Part shown: piece after piece, positions 54,572-64,000 of the stretch | Layout of the letters: every line of letters starts with the position of its first letter | Position numbering within the stretch: position 1 is the first letter of the stretch | NCBI RefSeq assembly: GCF_003573695.1 | Contig: NC_039362.1 | Location: 113,687,120 to 113,751,119, forward strand | Origin: Papaver somniferum | Lineage: Eukaryota > Streptophyta > Magnoliopsida > Ranunculales > Papaveraceae | DNA: 64,000 nucleotides | Reading direction: 5' to 3' | Position numbers and translations under genes: made by a program | Notes under the pieces: model-generated | What the model was told of the DNA's origin: nothing | The model's database searches: none | Seen by the model: the letters and a program-made list of their open reading frames with translations, nothing else

Positions 54572-55008
54572 TATCCTGTAAATAAAAATTGAAAAAACAT
54601 GAAATAGGGAAAAATAGGTAATTAAGATAGCAAAGATGTTAATAATAATAATATTAAAAGTAGCAAATAGATATTTAAATAATCGAAACCAATGAAATCA
54701 TCTAAAAATAGTCAAATATAAAATAATCAAATAGAAGCATAAGCAAACTCTACAAAAGAATGCACACAGTTTACTCAACGTTTTCCTTGTGAACTGTACA
54801 CAATCTTTTTTTTTCTTTTTTTGAAGAGGACACAGTTTGTTTTTTCCTCGCGAACTATACACAATATAAGTACGTTACGGTAGGAACATCTACAATAACA
54901 ACAAACTGATTAGAACACATAACACACAAAACAAAGCCAACATAACTGGGAATCAAAGTAAACAACCACCCATTAGTTTTGCTTTGTATGGGCTCAGATT
55001 GAGTCACC
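54572..55008. other. Non-coding, possible Helitron body
   Basis: AT-rich, no frame or motif besides the terminus at its left. Confidence 0.35.
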
Positions 55009-55274
55009 TGATAAAGTACAAAACCTTTGATTAAGTGGTGTGCCTTAGCAGCTATAAGTGACCTGTGCGCGCACAGGTTTTGAGTTGTGAGAAAAACTCT
55101 TATATTCTCTGTAATTCATATTGTTTCGTAGTTTTTTCACTATTCATATTTTAAGAAATTAAATCAACAACTTTAGCTCAACTCTCCCTTAGGAACGAAC
55201 CTGCTTATCATTGTGCTATTTATTAGTGTAAGAAAAGTAAGGAATATATTTTTTGTGAGTTTGACACCTCATCA
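55009..55274 (+). repeat. Short 5' LTR of second TGATA element
   Basis: Starts TGATAAAGTACAAAACC, similar to TGATAGAAGCTCAAAATAC at 62504, and ends CACCTCATCA just before a primer site. Only about 266 bp, while the 3' LTR exceeds 1.49 kb, so this copy probably has a large deletion or its start is misplaced. Confidence 0.4.
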
Positions 55275-55277
55275 AAA

Positions 55278-55295
55278 TTGGCGCCGCTGCCGGGG
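55278..55295 (+). promoter_or_regulatory. Primer-binding site of second TGATA element
   Basis: TTGGCGCCGCTGCCGGGG, the Athila/Tat type, almost as in the tandem element. Confidence 0.7.
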
Positions 55296-55481
55296 AGCAG
55301 TCGGTAGTTGGAGTTGTTATTTAATTTTCTTTTTTTGCATTTAGTTTTCATATTTATCTTTTACTAATTTGTTTGATGAGAATCTTATTTTCAGGAATAA
55401 AAAAATACTCGTTTTGCGTGTGCACAATTGGTAAGAAGAGGTAAGTTCTCTAAACTAGTTGTATGCATATTATTTTTCAAG

Positions 55482-56587
55482 ATGTATCCTTTTGGGAACA
55501 ACGTATATGGTTCACAAAACCATGCATATTATGGTAATCAATTTATTATCATTCTTATAACTTCCAACCATACTTGGGATATAATCAAAACCAATCTTTT
55601 GGATATGATAAACGATCACAAGGATGGGAGGATAGTTGTACTTTTAATCAGTTTAATTCTAGACATGTGCAGATGCTCGATCAAATTCTTTATGAGCTAA
55701 AGGAAGTAGAACAACTTGGTAGATAACCAATCGGACCTTGTTTCAATGAGTCTAGCCCAGCTCCGGATCGTACTTATGATCATTCACCCATTCAAAGGGA
55801 TGAGACTTGGGCTGGAAACTATGCATTGAGTGAAAGTGGTGTTTATCCAAGTTTGGCGGAGCAATCTTCAAATCAAAAATTTGATAGTTTTATTGAATCT
55901 ACTATTCCCGTGATGCAACAGATGCTTCAAACAACAAGAAAATTTTGTGAGTTTCGGCTGAGTTACAATGAATCACTCCAAGAACTTCAACGGAATATAG
56001 ACAACATCAGAAATGGTATGAATCAAATTCAAGAAGAGCGGAACAAGGAAGAGGTTCAAACTCATTCTAATATTCCCATGGATGCCAATATAGAGTACGA
56101 TGATCCCAACGAAGACGAATCCTTAAATGTTGATAATAATGGTGTAACTAGCTCAACGCTTGATCGTGATAATGATCATTCACCTATTCAAAAGAAAGAA
56201 GTTGAGTTTAGAAACACTAAAGTTATCAATGGTAAGACTTATGTTATGTATGAGAGCGATGATGATTATGAATTCTTTGTGAATAACACCCCTAGTTCAG
56301 AGATTTTGAATACTATGAATGAGAAGTCAACTTGTGATGAAGACCATAAGGATTGCGATGACTTACTTGGAGTAGATTTTGATTCTGATGATGAATATAA
56401 AGATTTGCAAGTTATAGATACAGAAGAAACTGATGAAGAACGGTTGAATGAGAATAATGATACTTATGATGTGGGAATGGAATTATCCAGCAGTCTCGAG
56501 GATCCGGTAATACATGAGGTTTTACAAGGTTTGTCTAACCCTTTACATGAATCTCTATCTAATGATGATCCTCCAAACTTGAAGTAG
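55482..56587 (+). pseudogene. Gag-like gene of second TGATA element
   Basis: ATG 55482 gives MYPFGNNVYGSQNHAYYGNQ. After a frameshift near 55550 the frame continues (FQPYLGYNQNQSFGYDKRSQ), has a TAA at 55724 and is then open to 56587. The second part has a coiled coil (SYNESLQELQRNIDNIRNGM) and a long Asp/Glu-rich region (DDLLGVDFDSDDEYKDLQ). By position after the primer site and by composition it is the Gag of an Athila/Tat-like element, without capsid or zinc-knuckle motifs that I can recognise. No Pol follows. Confidence 0.5.
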
Positions 56588-56855
56588 TTTCTCATAATGT
56601 TGTTAACCCAACTTTTAGGAAGATACCTCATTTGGGGATGGAATTGTGTGCTTCAAAAATATTATCTGAATTTCTTGCTTCTAGTATCCACCATATGTGT
56701 TTGAGTGTAACACCGTGTAGGTTTGCCAAGAGGAATCAATGGAAGTTCCTTCCACTTATGTTTTGTATCCACTTTCGAGTGTAGAAAAAACTAAGTGTGG
56801 GGGTAACTCTTATAAGACGATGGTTTAATTTTTCCTTGCATTTGCTAATATTCTT
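56588..56855 (+). other. Internal non-coding part before LINE
   Basis: Contains AAGTGTGGGGGTAA near 56793, like the purine tracts of the TGATA family. No gene. Confidence 0.4.
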
Positions 56856-57047
56856 GTGAAGCTATTTTTTTTTGGTAAGTCCAAAATTGTATTGATGAAT
56901 AGCAAATATTTACAAAGAGTTTACAAGAAAAGAGGTCCAAAGACCCCCAAAACTTACAAACTATTTAAATCTGAAATAAGAGACATTAGGAAATTCTAAA
57001 GAATTTAGAAAATAAGTTCTCTCATCATAATTCAAACCTTCACCATT

Positions 57048-57419
57048 TCAAAGAAAACATCCTATCTTAGCCATATTATCAGCTGCAAAATTAGCTTCAC
57101 GATAAGTATGCACAAAACGAATCGACTCATATTTGTGTTGAATATCCCTCCACCTGTGTCTTACAAACCATGGAACTTTATTATTAGACAAGGCCGTGAC
57201 TGCTCCAACAGAATCAGACCTTACTAATATCTTGCGAACTTCATATTTCATAGCCCATTCTAAGCCCACGATTATACCATATAGCTCTGCCAGAAATTTT
57301 TTGGTTCTTCCCAAGCCAATACTCATAGCACCAATGAAATTACATTCAACATCTCGCACAACAACACCCGCACCAGTAATACCAGGGTTGCCTTTGGCCG
57401 CCCCATCATAACACAACAT
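57048..57419 (-). CDS. LINE RNase H domain
   Basis: 123 residues. YDGAAKGNPGITGAG (Asp), LAELYGIIVGLEWAM (Glu), ILVRSDSVGAV (Asp) and YREANFAADNMAK (Asp) give a complete D-E-D-D set. Plant L1 elements often carry this C-terminal RNase H, which removes template RNA. It is in a different frame from the zinc-knuckle segment, so the ORF2 product is broken here. Confidence 0.8.
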   Translation of the reverse strand: MLCYDGAAKGNPGITGAGVVVRDVECNFIGAMSIGLGRTKKFLAELYGIIVGLEWAMKYEVRKILVRSDSVGAVTALSNNKVPWFVRHRWRDIQHKYESIRFVHTYREANFAADNMAKIGCFL

Positions 57420-57461
57420 TAATTCAACTCTATTCGGTGGACTCTAACTGCATTCAATTGG

Positions 57462-58058
57462 CTATAAAAATTTGATCTGCCTATGTCGCACTCGAAAGCA
57501 ATTCAGTATATCCAAATCTGTCATAGTGTTATGCATGAAACTCTTTAAGCGGTCAAAAAATTCATGAATCTGATGGAAGACCCGTTGCTTGAAAAAATGG
57601 ATGCTAACAGATTTGTTTTGAAAGCAAGCCTTATTTCTGGAGTGCCAAAGTTCAGCGCGAATCACCATATTTGCTAACAGCCACAAATCCTTGATAATAC
57701 GACTCCTACCATTCGCTGATTTGTATGAAACAACAAGGTCATAGTGAGCACGCAAAGAAAATATACCTGAAATCCAACGCCAGATTTGAGCTGAAAAAGA
57801 GCATTTCCACAAGATATGTTCTAAGGATTCTTCATCGGCTTTGCATAGATAACATTTGTTCGCAAGATCAACTTTAAATCTACTTCTGATTTTGTCTTGA
57901 GTCGGACATGCCTCCCTAGTAAGCTTCCAGTTATGAGATGCTAGTTTCGGATGAATGACTTTCCTCCACAAAAGTCCATAAACCTCCAAAGTTGCATATT
58001 TTTTACGGATCAGTTGTTTGGCTGAACGAACAGAGAAATTCCCAGTCAGTTCAGGCAT
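57462..58058 (-). CDS. LINE zinc-knuckle (zf-RVT) segment
   Basis: 198 codons with FSVRSAKQLI, WRKVIHPKLASHNWKLTREA and CYLCKADEESLEHILWKC (C-X2-C-X7-H-X4-C), the zf-RVT motif found after RT in plant LINEs and thought to help RNA binding. The matching part in the LINE at 10-12.5 kb is split by a solo LTR. Separated from the RT side by a stop near 58070. Confidence 0.75.
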   Translation of the reverse strand: MPELTGNFSVRSAKQLIRKKYATLEVYGLLWRKVIHPKLASHNWKLTREACPTQDKIRSRFKVDLANKCYLCKADEESLEHILWKCSFSAQIWRWISGIFSLRAHYDLVVSYKSANGRSRIIKDLWLLANMVIRAELWHSRNKACFQNKSVSIHFFKQRVFHQIHEFFDRLKSFMHNTMTDLDILNCFRVRHRQIKFL

Positions 58059-58076
58059 CCAAACTCTACAATCAGC

Positions 58077-58751
58077 TCATCCTTGTGGCGTTGGAAAATT
58101 ATGAATATCAATTCCAGCCCAAACCAAATTTTGGACGTGACCCTTCAACTGCCAAACATTATTAGCCAAAATATCACTGACCAAAACTGAACTGTCCAGA
58201 TTAGTATCACCAAGCTGGTCTGCAATGCTTTCATTTCCACTCCCATCGCCAATCAAGACTTTGGTATTTCTGTCCACCAGAGAATGAACCAACTTTATTC
58301 CAGGAAGAATCGAAGAGTTGACAGCATATTGTTTAACCCTTCCCTTCCTAGTTGTATATTTCTCCCATAAGAAACGAGCCCATTTATTATTAGAAGAGCG
58401 AATAGACCACCAGAATTTCATGAGGAGAGCTCTATTAGTGACTGTTATAATCGTAATACCCAAACCACCTTCTTTAACAGGGCAACACACTTTATCATAT
58501 CCAACAACAAATTTTCGTGCAGTTTCCAAGTCACCCGACCAAAGAAAATTGCGAATAACCCTTTCACATTGAAGAATAAACTTCCGAGGCCATTTATAAA
58601 CAATATTGTGAATGGCATAGCTAGCAATCACTGAATTTATTAAAACAACACGATCCCGAAAAGAGAGCATCTTTCCTTTCCAAACAACAAGTTGCTTTTT
58701 AATTTTATCAATCACATTGCAAATGTGTCGATATTTGACAGCTCCAGGCAT
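58077..58751 (-). CDS. LINE post-RT segment
   Basis: Contains KYRHICNVIDKIKKQLVVWK, VLINSVIASYAIHN and ARKFVVGYDKVCCPVKEGGLG, matching the conserved region after the RT palm in plant LINE ORF2 (W...LS--GR--LI--VL-A-P-Y). Overlaps the RT frame by 40 bp in another frame, showing a frameshift near 58.73 kb. Confidence 0.7.
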   Translation of the reverse strand: MPGAVKYRHICNVIDKIKKQLVVWKGKMLSFRDRVVLINSVIASYAIHNIVYKWPRKFILQCERVIRNFLWSGDLETARKFVVGYDKVCCPVKEGGLGITIITVTNRALLMKFWWSIRSSNNKWARFLWEKYTTRKGRVKQYAVNSSILPGIKLVHSLVDRNTKVLIGDGSGNESIADQLGDTNLDSSVLVSDILANNVWQLKGHVQNLVWAGIDIHNFPTPQG

Positions 58752-59749
58752 AATTTGAACCCCAAATACCTATCCGGGAACGTAGAAACCTCCATGCCCA
58801 GAAGTTTAATGATAGTTCTACAACGACTCAAGGAATAGCTACCATAATAAACCTTACTCTTTTGACAACAAACAGCTTGACCCGAGGCCGTTTGATATTT
58901 ACCAAGCAAAGCAAGAAGATTATGCAAACTCTTCAAATTGCCCTTGCAAAAAATCATCATGTCATCAGCAAAGAAAAGGTGAGTGGGAGAAATACCTTTT
59001 TTTGAAAGCATTTGCGTCATTTTCTTCTCAAGGAAGAGTTTGGTGAGATTTCTGCTTAGAACATCCTCAATCAAGACAAAAATGAGCGGAGATAAAGGAT
59101 CACCTTGCCTTAGACCTCTATTAATCTTGAAGGAACCCTCTGGATTACCATTGAGAAGAATCGAAATACGCGCCGAACTAAGAATCGAATAGATCCAAGA
59201 ACACCAACTTTGGGAAAAACCATACCTCCGAAAAACCTCTAAAACAAAAGACCAGCAAACCCTGTCAAAAGCTTGAGAAATATCTAGCTTTAAACCCATA
59301 TTTCCATCTTTACGCTTAGTTTTAAGATCATTAACCGTCTCAGACGCCACACTGATATTTTCATGAATATTTCTCCCCTTCATAAATGCAACTTGTTCTT
59401 CTGAAACAAGCTTATCTAGCACACTACCCAATCTAGTAGGTAGAATCTTAGTAAAAATTTTAAAGAAAAAATTACTATGACCAATGGGCCGAAAATTACG
59501 AAGAGTGTTAGCTCCCCTTACCTTGGCCAATAAAATCAAAAGGCTAGAATTTGCACCATTAGGGATCATTTGATGTTGCCAGCAATATGTAATAGCATTG
59601 CATAGGTCTTGGTGAATGATATCCCAACAATATCTGTAAAAACACCCAGAGAATCCATCAGGGCCTGGTGCACTTTCGGCTCCAAGATCATAAACAACAT
59701 TTTTAATCTCATTGAAAGTAGGAATTTCATCTATTCGCTGAATTTCCTA
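58712..59749 (-). CDS. LINE reverse transcriptase domain
   Basis: The open frame runs from about 59749 (first ATG at 59569). Motifs in order: ESAPGPDGFSGCFYR, LRNFRPIGHSNFFFKIFTKI, EEQVAFMKGRNIHENI, LKLDISQAFDRVCW (first catalytic Asp), INRGLRQGDPLSPLIFVL and THLFFADDMMIF (A-D-D active site). All catalytic positions are present. It would copy LINE RNA onto nicked chromosomal DNA. The ORF2 protein is interrupted on both sides of it. Confidence 0.85.
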
Positions 59750-59967
59750 CAATGAAATACTGTCATGCTCATAATGGAATAATTGATCATCAGTAGGCAG
59801 CTCTTCCTCATTAGATTTAGACTCAAAAAAAAGACAATGTAATCTCTAATCCTGTCACAATTAGTGAGAACAGTCCCATTCTCATCAACCAATTCCGAAA
59901 TCGTATTATTGCTCATGCGAGTTCGAATATTGGCATGAAAAAAATAAGTTTTACAAGCTCCTTCCAT
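59750..59967 (-). CDS. LINE endonuclease-RT linker
   Basis: ACKTYFFHANIRTRMSNNTI, then SELVDENGTVLTNCDRIRDY is the conserved FFH-------N-I--L-D--G linker of LINE ORF2. The frame differs from both neighbours. Confidence 0.65.
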
Positions 59968-59988
59968 AATCCACTTATTTCTTAACTT

Positions 59989-61018
59989 TTATTTCAACAT
60001 AATAGCTTGTTGAGTTCGAATCTCCTGAAGAGTAGTCAAATCTTCCTTGGCAGAATTCAGCTTGGAAATATCCTCCGAGTCTTCATCAGAAATACGAAGA
60101 GCTACTTCCATTGTTAATTTAGCATGTTTGATCCTAGCATAAACATTACCAAACACCCTTAAATTCCACTCCTTCATTGCAATCTTCAGCCTCTTGAGAT
60201 TGTAGGGAAAAATATAAGCAGGAGACCCAGAAACAGGAGCATTCCAACTCTCCATAACCATACGCAAGAAATCTGAATGTGTGAACCACATCTTCTGGAC
60301 TCTAAAAGGAACTCGCTTAGGTCTAGCATTAACAACCGGATAGCCAATAAGAGGAGAATGGTCAGAAACTTCACGGGGAAGAGCTTTACAACGCCAATTC
60401 TCAAATTTAGAAAGCCACGCCTCATTAATTACCGCTTTATCCAGCTTACAAAGGATTCTACGCACACCTGATTTCCCATTAGCCCAAGTATATTTAGAAC
60501 CAAAAAAATCTGCCTCAAAGAGATCACTATCATCCATCCAATCACAAAAATCATTTATGACTGAAGTTGTCGGTTGACGGCCTCCCTCTTTTTCTTCATT
60601 ACGCAAAACACAATTAAAATCCCCCATGACAAGCCACGGAGTATTATTATCAGATGAAGAGAGTTGTTGCCATAACCCTCTTCTCGTAACCGGAAAACAA
60701 CTAGCATGAACAAAGGACACCAACACACCCTCCATTGCAATAGTAATAACTTGTCTACTGGAATTAATAACTACATGCTTAGTCAAATCAATGGACCAAA
60801 AAATCCATAAATTTCTTTTAGACGAACCAACTGAGTTATGAATAACCTCTTTTTTTATAACCATCCACATATAGGACTTGCAAGAAATTAAAAGTACAAT
60901 GGACTTTAGGTTCTGCAAGACAAAATAAATACGGCTTGAAATCTTGAAGTAACTCTTTCAATTTTCACCTGGCATCATCCCGTGCAAACCCATTTATGTT
61001 CCAATACATAACACGCAT
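59989..61018 (-). pseudogene. LINE endonuclease (EEP fold), broken
   Basis: ORF2 starts at ATG 61018 with MRVMYWNINGFARDDAR, then a TGA (from TGG by pattern). After a frame change near 60920 the frame 59989-60918 continues with LVMGDFNCVLRNEEKEGG, FGSKYTWANGKSGVRRI, LDKAVINEAW and REVSDHSPLIG. MGDFN and SDHSP are catalytic motifs of the apurinic-type endonuclease that nicks target DNA. The ATG overlaps the ORF1 stop as TAATG. Confidence 0.8.
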
Positions 61019-61894
61019 TAAAAACTATTTTTGGAGGGGATGTTACCTAGCTGTGGTGTAACACCAGCATTCTTCCTTGGCGAGTTACCTTTTAAAACAC
61101 GGTTTCTTAAACTAGAATCCTCTAGTTCCGAGTCCGAGACAAATTCAGTAATCAAAACTTGTGAAGAAACCGTACCAGATACAGAGTTAGCTAACTTATT
61201 TAGGGATATCATCCGAGATCTCTTAGATTCTTGAGCAGCTCTAAATTTGGCATCAACAGAACATTCCGCAACAACCATCGGAATAGAATTTAAAGCATCA
61301 AATTTGTTTTCAATAAAAATTCACCAGCTAGTAACTCATCACAAAGAGGAGTCGAAGGGGTAGCACAAGACCTATCAGGATTAGGAATCCTTTTTCCAAC
61401 CAAACCTGACTTAGTTAATAATGAAACAGTTTCACCCACTTTTTCACTATTAACTACAACTGAATTTGAGCGCTACATATGTTTAGTTCTTGCCAATTCA
61501 ACATAGGCAGCCTCAATAGCAGCTTTGATCTTTGCATAATCCACCTCCAACTACTTAGCTTTCACCAGCTGAGCAGTAAACTCAAAGTTCTCCACTTCAT
61601 TCACCTTGTTAACTACAACTTCAGGTACCACATGAATTTTAGGTGCATTCTTTCCCTTTTTGTGTCTCTCCACCTGCCATTCACCACCAGCATTACTACC
61701 TTGATTGTTAGACCTGTCCACATTGTTTTGATTAAAAGGAAATCAACACGAGGACTTCCCAAGAGGTCACCTATCTTAGTACTACTCTCGCCCAAGCACG
61801 CTTAACTGCAGAGTTCTAATGAGTTCTGGTGCATTAGTGCTGGTATGATCGATTCCTAACACCACATCTCCTGGTATGATGGGTTCCGGTGCAT
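61018..61894 (-). pseudogene. LINE ORF1, C-terminal part
   Basis: Pieces on the minus strand: NAPEPIIPGDVVLGIDHTST near the 5' edge, GSNAGGEWQVERHKKGKNAP, then VVPEVVVNKVNEVENFEFTA, and the end frame 61018-61278 (LNKLANSVSGTVSSQVLITE ... NIPSKNSF). Stops and frame changes split it. The N-terminal DUF4283/zinc-knuckle part usual in plant LINE ORF1 is missing owing to 5' truncation. Confidence 0.55.
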
Positions 61895-61907
61895 TAGTGA
61901 AGCTATT

Positions 61908-62503
61908 GCTATATGTGCATATTGTTTTATGGGTAGATCCCCAAATTTTCAGATTATTGGTATATGGGGAATCTATTTCGAATGTTATTCGTATGCGTCA
62001 ATCAGGTGAACAATTCCAATTCTTACTTCCTTGTCTTTTTCAAGTATTCCTCTTATTATTTTTGCAATGGTTTGAAACATTGAGGACAATGTTTGATTTG
62101 AGTGTAGGGGTAAGGTTCAATAAGAAAAAAATTGACGTATACAAAACTCTAACTTTTAGAGATTTTTGAACAATTTAGAATGAACACCAGCCTTTATAAG
62201 TAGATGGAATTTTTTTTGACAATGAGGTATATTTCAACTGAGTTTGGGTTCAATTCCAACTAAATAGATAGTTTAGTGTTTATCCTCTATGGTTCAAAAA
62301 TATCTATGAGTTGGAGTAAGGTTTTGTGGGTATATCTCTAATAAACCCTCACGAGACTATAACTCGTCCACTAGGGACACCTAGGGGTTTAAAGGCTTGT
62401 TATTCATGCTAAGACTAAACGTAGCCTCGACGAAACAGAGTTGTTGGATTTTAGTTTTGTTTTATTTGCTCGAGGACTAGCAAAGATTAAGTGTGGGGGA
62501 ATT
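61908..62503 (+). other. 3' internal part of second TGATA element
   Basis: Resumes after the LINE. LWVDPQIFRLLVYG (about 61930-61970) resembles WVDPQLFRLYIYD of the tandem element. Then come ACATTGAGGACAATGTTTGA, GAGTGTAGGGG, GCTCGAGGACTAGCAAAGAT and AAGTGTGGGGGAATT, the same series as before LTR3 of the tandem element. Confidence 0.6.
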
Positions 62504-64000
62504 TGATAGAAGCTCAAAATACATCATTTGAATATCAATTTCGTATACTTTTCTTTACTATTTTCTCTTGTATTTTCAGGTATTATGCTTGTTTTGCATT
62601 TTATTGGTATTTTGGAGTCATATGGTGTGAAAAAAGATAAACCGGAGCTTAATTCATTGTTTGGCAACCTCGGATATTGACGGACTTGAAGCATAGAACA
62701 ACACAAGTTTGTAATATGTCAAAATCAGACTATTACCTAAGAATTGCTAAAGACATACGTGATAATGTGAAGGGCCACCTGTTGATACTTTACTTCCTGA
62801 CCTACAGAACTGGTCAAAATTTTATTCTTGATTCATTTCCAGTCCCAGCTGATTTCAACTCCACCAGCTCTGCACCAAGTCCTCACCGCCGGCTAAGCAA
62901 GGTCTCAGTGGCTCGTGAGTTCAGACTAAGATTGAGAAGCTTATACGAGTTCAACACAGGCACAACAGAAATGGGTATGTATTGTCAATGGTTGGTGTGG
63001 AGTTTGAAGCCGAGAAACAACCAACGAAAGAGAACTGCTTCTATTGAAGATAAAGAGGTGATTGAAGCGTCTGTAATGAACTAGGAGTTGGTTCTCACTG
63101 GATTCCAGTGTACATGGAAGATTGAGTGAAGATTTTATCAAGAGAAAATCAGTTAAGAACTTGAGCTGATAACCTTAATTGAAGTGATGAACGATAAGAA
63201 TGATGTGTGTTTTGGAGTTTCGAATATATTAGGAGACATGGGTTGTTGTGTGTTTGAACATTGCTACGCAGGGAAGGAGATAGAACTGTCTTAGAAATCA
63301 ATATATTGTTCATCTCTGAATCACCGGAAAAACGCACACTGAGTGTTCGAGAGAAGGCCTGAACCAGTGCAGCCAAGTTTACTGTACCAATATCTATGAC
63401 AAGTTCTGTCGCGGGTTTTGCGAGTTGTTTACAAAGAATTGGGAGATGATTTCGCAGTTGAAATGAACCAGGAAGTGGTTCAGCGATGACCAGTCTACAA
63501 GGTTTTGTGCTAGAATTGAATTACAAGGCTAGAGGTATCTCAAGTTTAGGACTCGACTTTGTTGGGATTTTACGAGTGTGAAAACTACAGGGAGACCCAT
63601 TTTTCAGTTTTTCTCCACTGTGAAACCCACGGGCGGAGAAGTTCAGGCGCGCACCCATATTTGGTGAAGAAATTCCTCCGAAACCCATTATTTTCTAAAA
63701 TCATGTTTTCCCGAGATTTTTTTTCCATAGAGAGCGAGGAAAGAACAGGAATTTTCCATGGCTGCCGCTGTATTGAGAAGAAGTGGAAAAAGATTATTAT
63801 CTGCTTCATTGATCTCTGCTTCTAGATCTGTTGATGCTGTTTCTGGACCTTCTTCTTCCCATTAAAAATATTATTTACTATTGAAAATCGATGTGGGATT
63901 TGGAAGTTGAATCGTTGATGTTGTTGACAATCGAGGAGTGTGTTCTGATGAGTTTAATTAGGTCATTATATAGAAGGTTAGGGTTTACTTAAGGTATAAA
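62504..64000 (+). repeat. 3' LTR of second TGATA element (runs off window)
   Basis: TGATAGAAGCTCAAAATACA follows the purine tract directly. No TATCA or ATCA end resembling 55240-55274 was found before the window end, so it is longer than 1.49 kb or the boundary is beyond 64000. The frame 62677-63084 inside it has no recognisable domain. Confidence 0.5.
63758..63865 (+). CDS. Mitochondrial-presequence-like short ORF
   Basis: 35 codons in good start context (CCATGGCT): MAAAVLRRSGKRLLSASL, then ISASRSVDAVSGP and a stop after SSSH. The N-terminus is an Arg/Ala/Leu/Ser amphipathic helix without acidic residues for 24 positions, typical of plant mitochondrial import signals. Known proteins with such starts continue into an enzyme, but here a TAA follows and I see no splice donor that clearly joins more coding. 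It may be the captured first exon of a host gene, or the start of a flanking gene if the LTR ends earlier. Parent protein not recognised. Confidence 0.4.
   Translation: MAAAVLRRSGKRLLSASLISASRSVDAVSGPSSSH

Larger units (their letters stand above)
56867..61896 (-). mobile_element. L1-type LINE (about 5.0 kb), TSD 11 bp
   Basis: Reading leftwards: end of ORF1, endonuclease, RT, zinc knuckle, RNase H, 3' untranslated region and a short poly-A (T run at left). GTGAAGCTATT flanks both sides (56856-56866 and 61897-61907), as expected for target-primed insertion. The 5' end lies inside ORF1, so the copy is 5'-truncated. It entered the second TGATA element. ORF2 has stops and frameshifts. Confidence 0.9.

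Noticed and set aside
58712..59749. Possible endogenous virus RT
   Set aside because: Motif order (APGPDGF, FADD, zf-RVT, RNase H, endonuclease upstream) is that of a plant L1-type LINE, with a LINE-type TSD.
62677..63084. 135-codon ORF in the 3' LTR of the second TGATA element
   Set aside because: No recognisable domain, and the antisense strand is open too; treated as chance until other copies are compared.

Overview
This window is nuclear DNA of a flowering plant, most likely a eudicot. It is AT-rich and has GT/AG-type introns. It holds plant LINEs with RNase H, Ty1/copia and Ty3/gypsy elements, a Helitron candidate, MITEs and a plant mobile domain (PMD) gene. The species cannot be fixed from sequence alone. 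I found no rRNA, tRNA, CRISPR or bacterial gene. The window is an accessory, transposon-dominated stretch in which elements sit inside elements. Several boundaries are pinned by target-site duplications (TSDs).

Region by region. 1-8.5 kb: gene-poor, with a few candidate exons of an unrecognised gene (1710-2190), an old diverged duplication (about 5.27-6.0 and 7.2-7.86 kb) and a hAT-type MITE (6709-7153). 8.54-9.96 kb: a Helitron candidate on the minus strand carrying a broken host-like coding fragment. 10.1-23.4 kb: a nest. A LINE 3' part (+) is split by a solo gypsy-type LTR (10667-11513, TSD TTCAC), a small MITE and a minus-strand copia element (12581-23427). The copia is itself split by a 7-kb LTR-int-LTR-int-LTR element (13152-20133, TSD TTAGT). 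25.2-28.6 kb: a decayed, intron-containing PMD gene, with arrays of a GTTCGGTTAC-like motif in its first intron and again downstream. 29.5-39.1 kb: long LTR-like sequence with roughly 200-bp internal tandem arrays, one interrupted by a Stowaway-type MITE. 39.1-54.3 kb: a rearranged copia LTR and gag piece, then a minus-strand gypsy element (gag and protease kept, RT lost). The gypsy 5' LTR was entered by an 8.4-kb gag-only copia element with 2.37-kb LTRs. 55.0 kb to the window end: a second TGATA-type gypsy-like element interrupted by a nearly complete L1-type LINE (56867-61896, 11-bp TSD). A short mitochondrial-presequence-like ORF lies inside the 3' LTR.

Most coding features are parts of selfish elements: gag and protease of the gypsy, gag of the copia, and endonuclease, reverse transcriptase, zinc knuckle and RNase H of the LINE. 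Almost all are broken by stops or frameshifts, so little here is likely to make a working protein. The best-supported unusual structures are the three-LTR tandem element, the PMD gene with its two motif arrays, and the gag-only copia nested in the gypsy LTR. Identity values, ages and family names would need alignments that I could not run.
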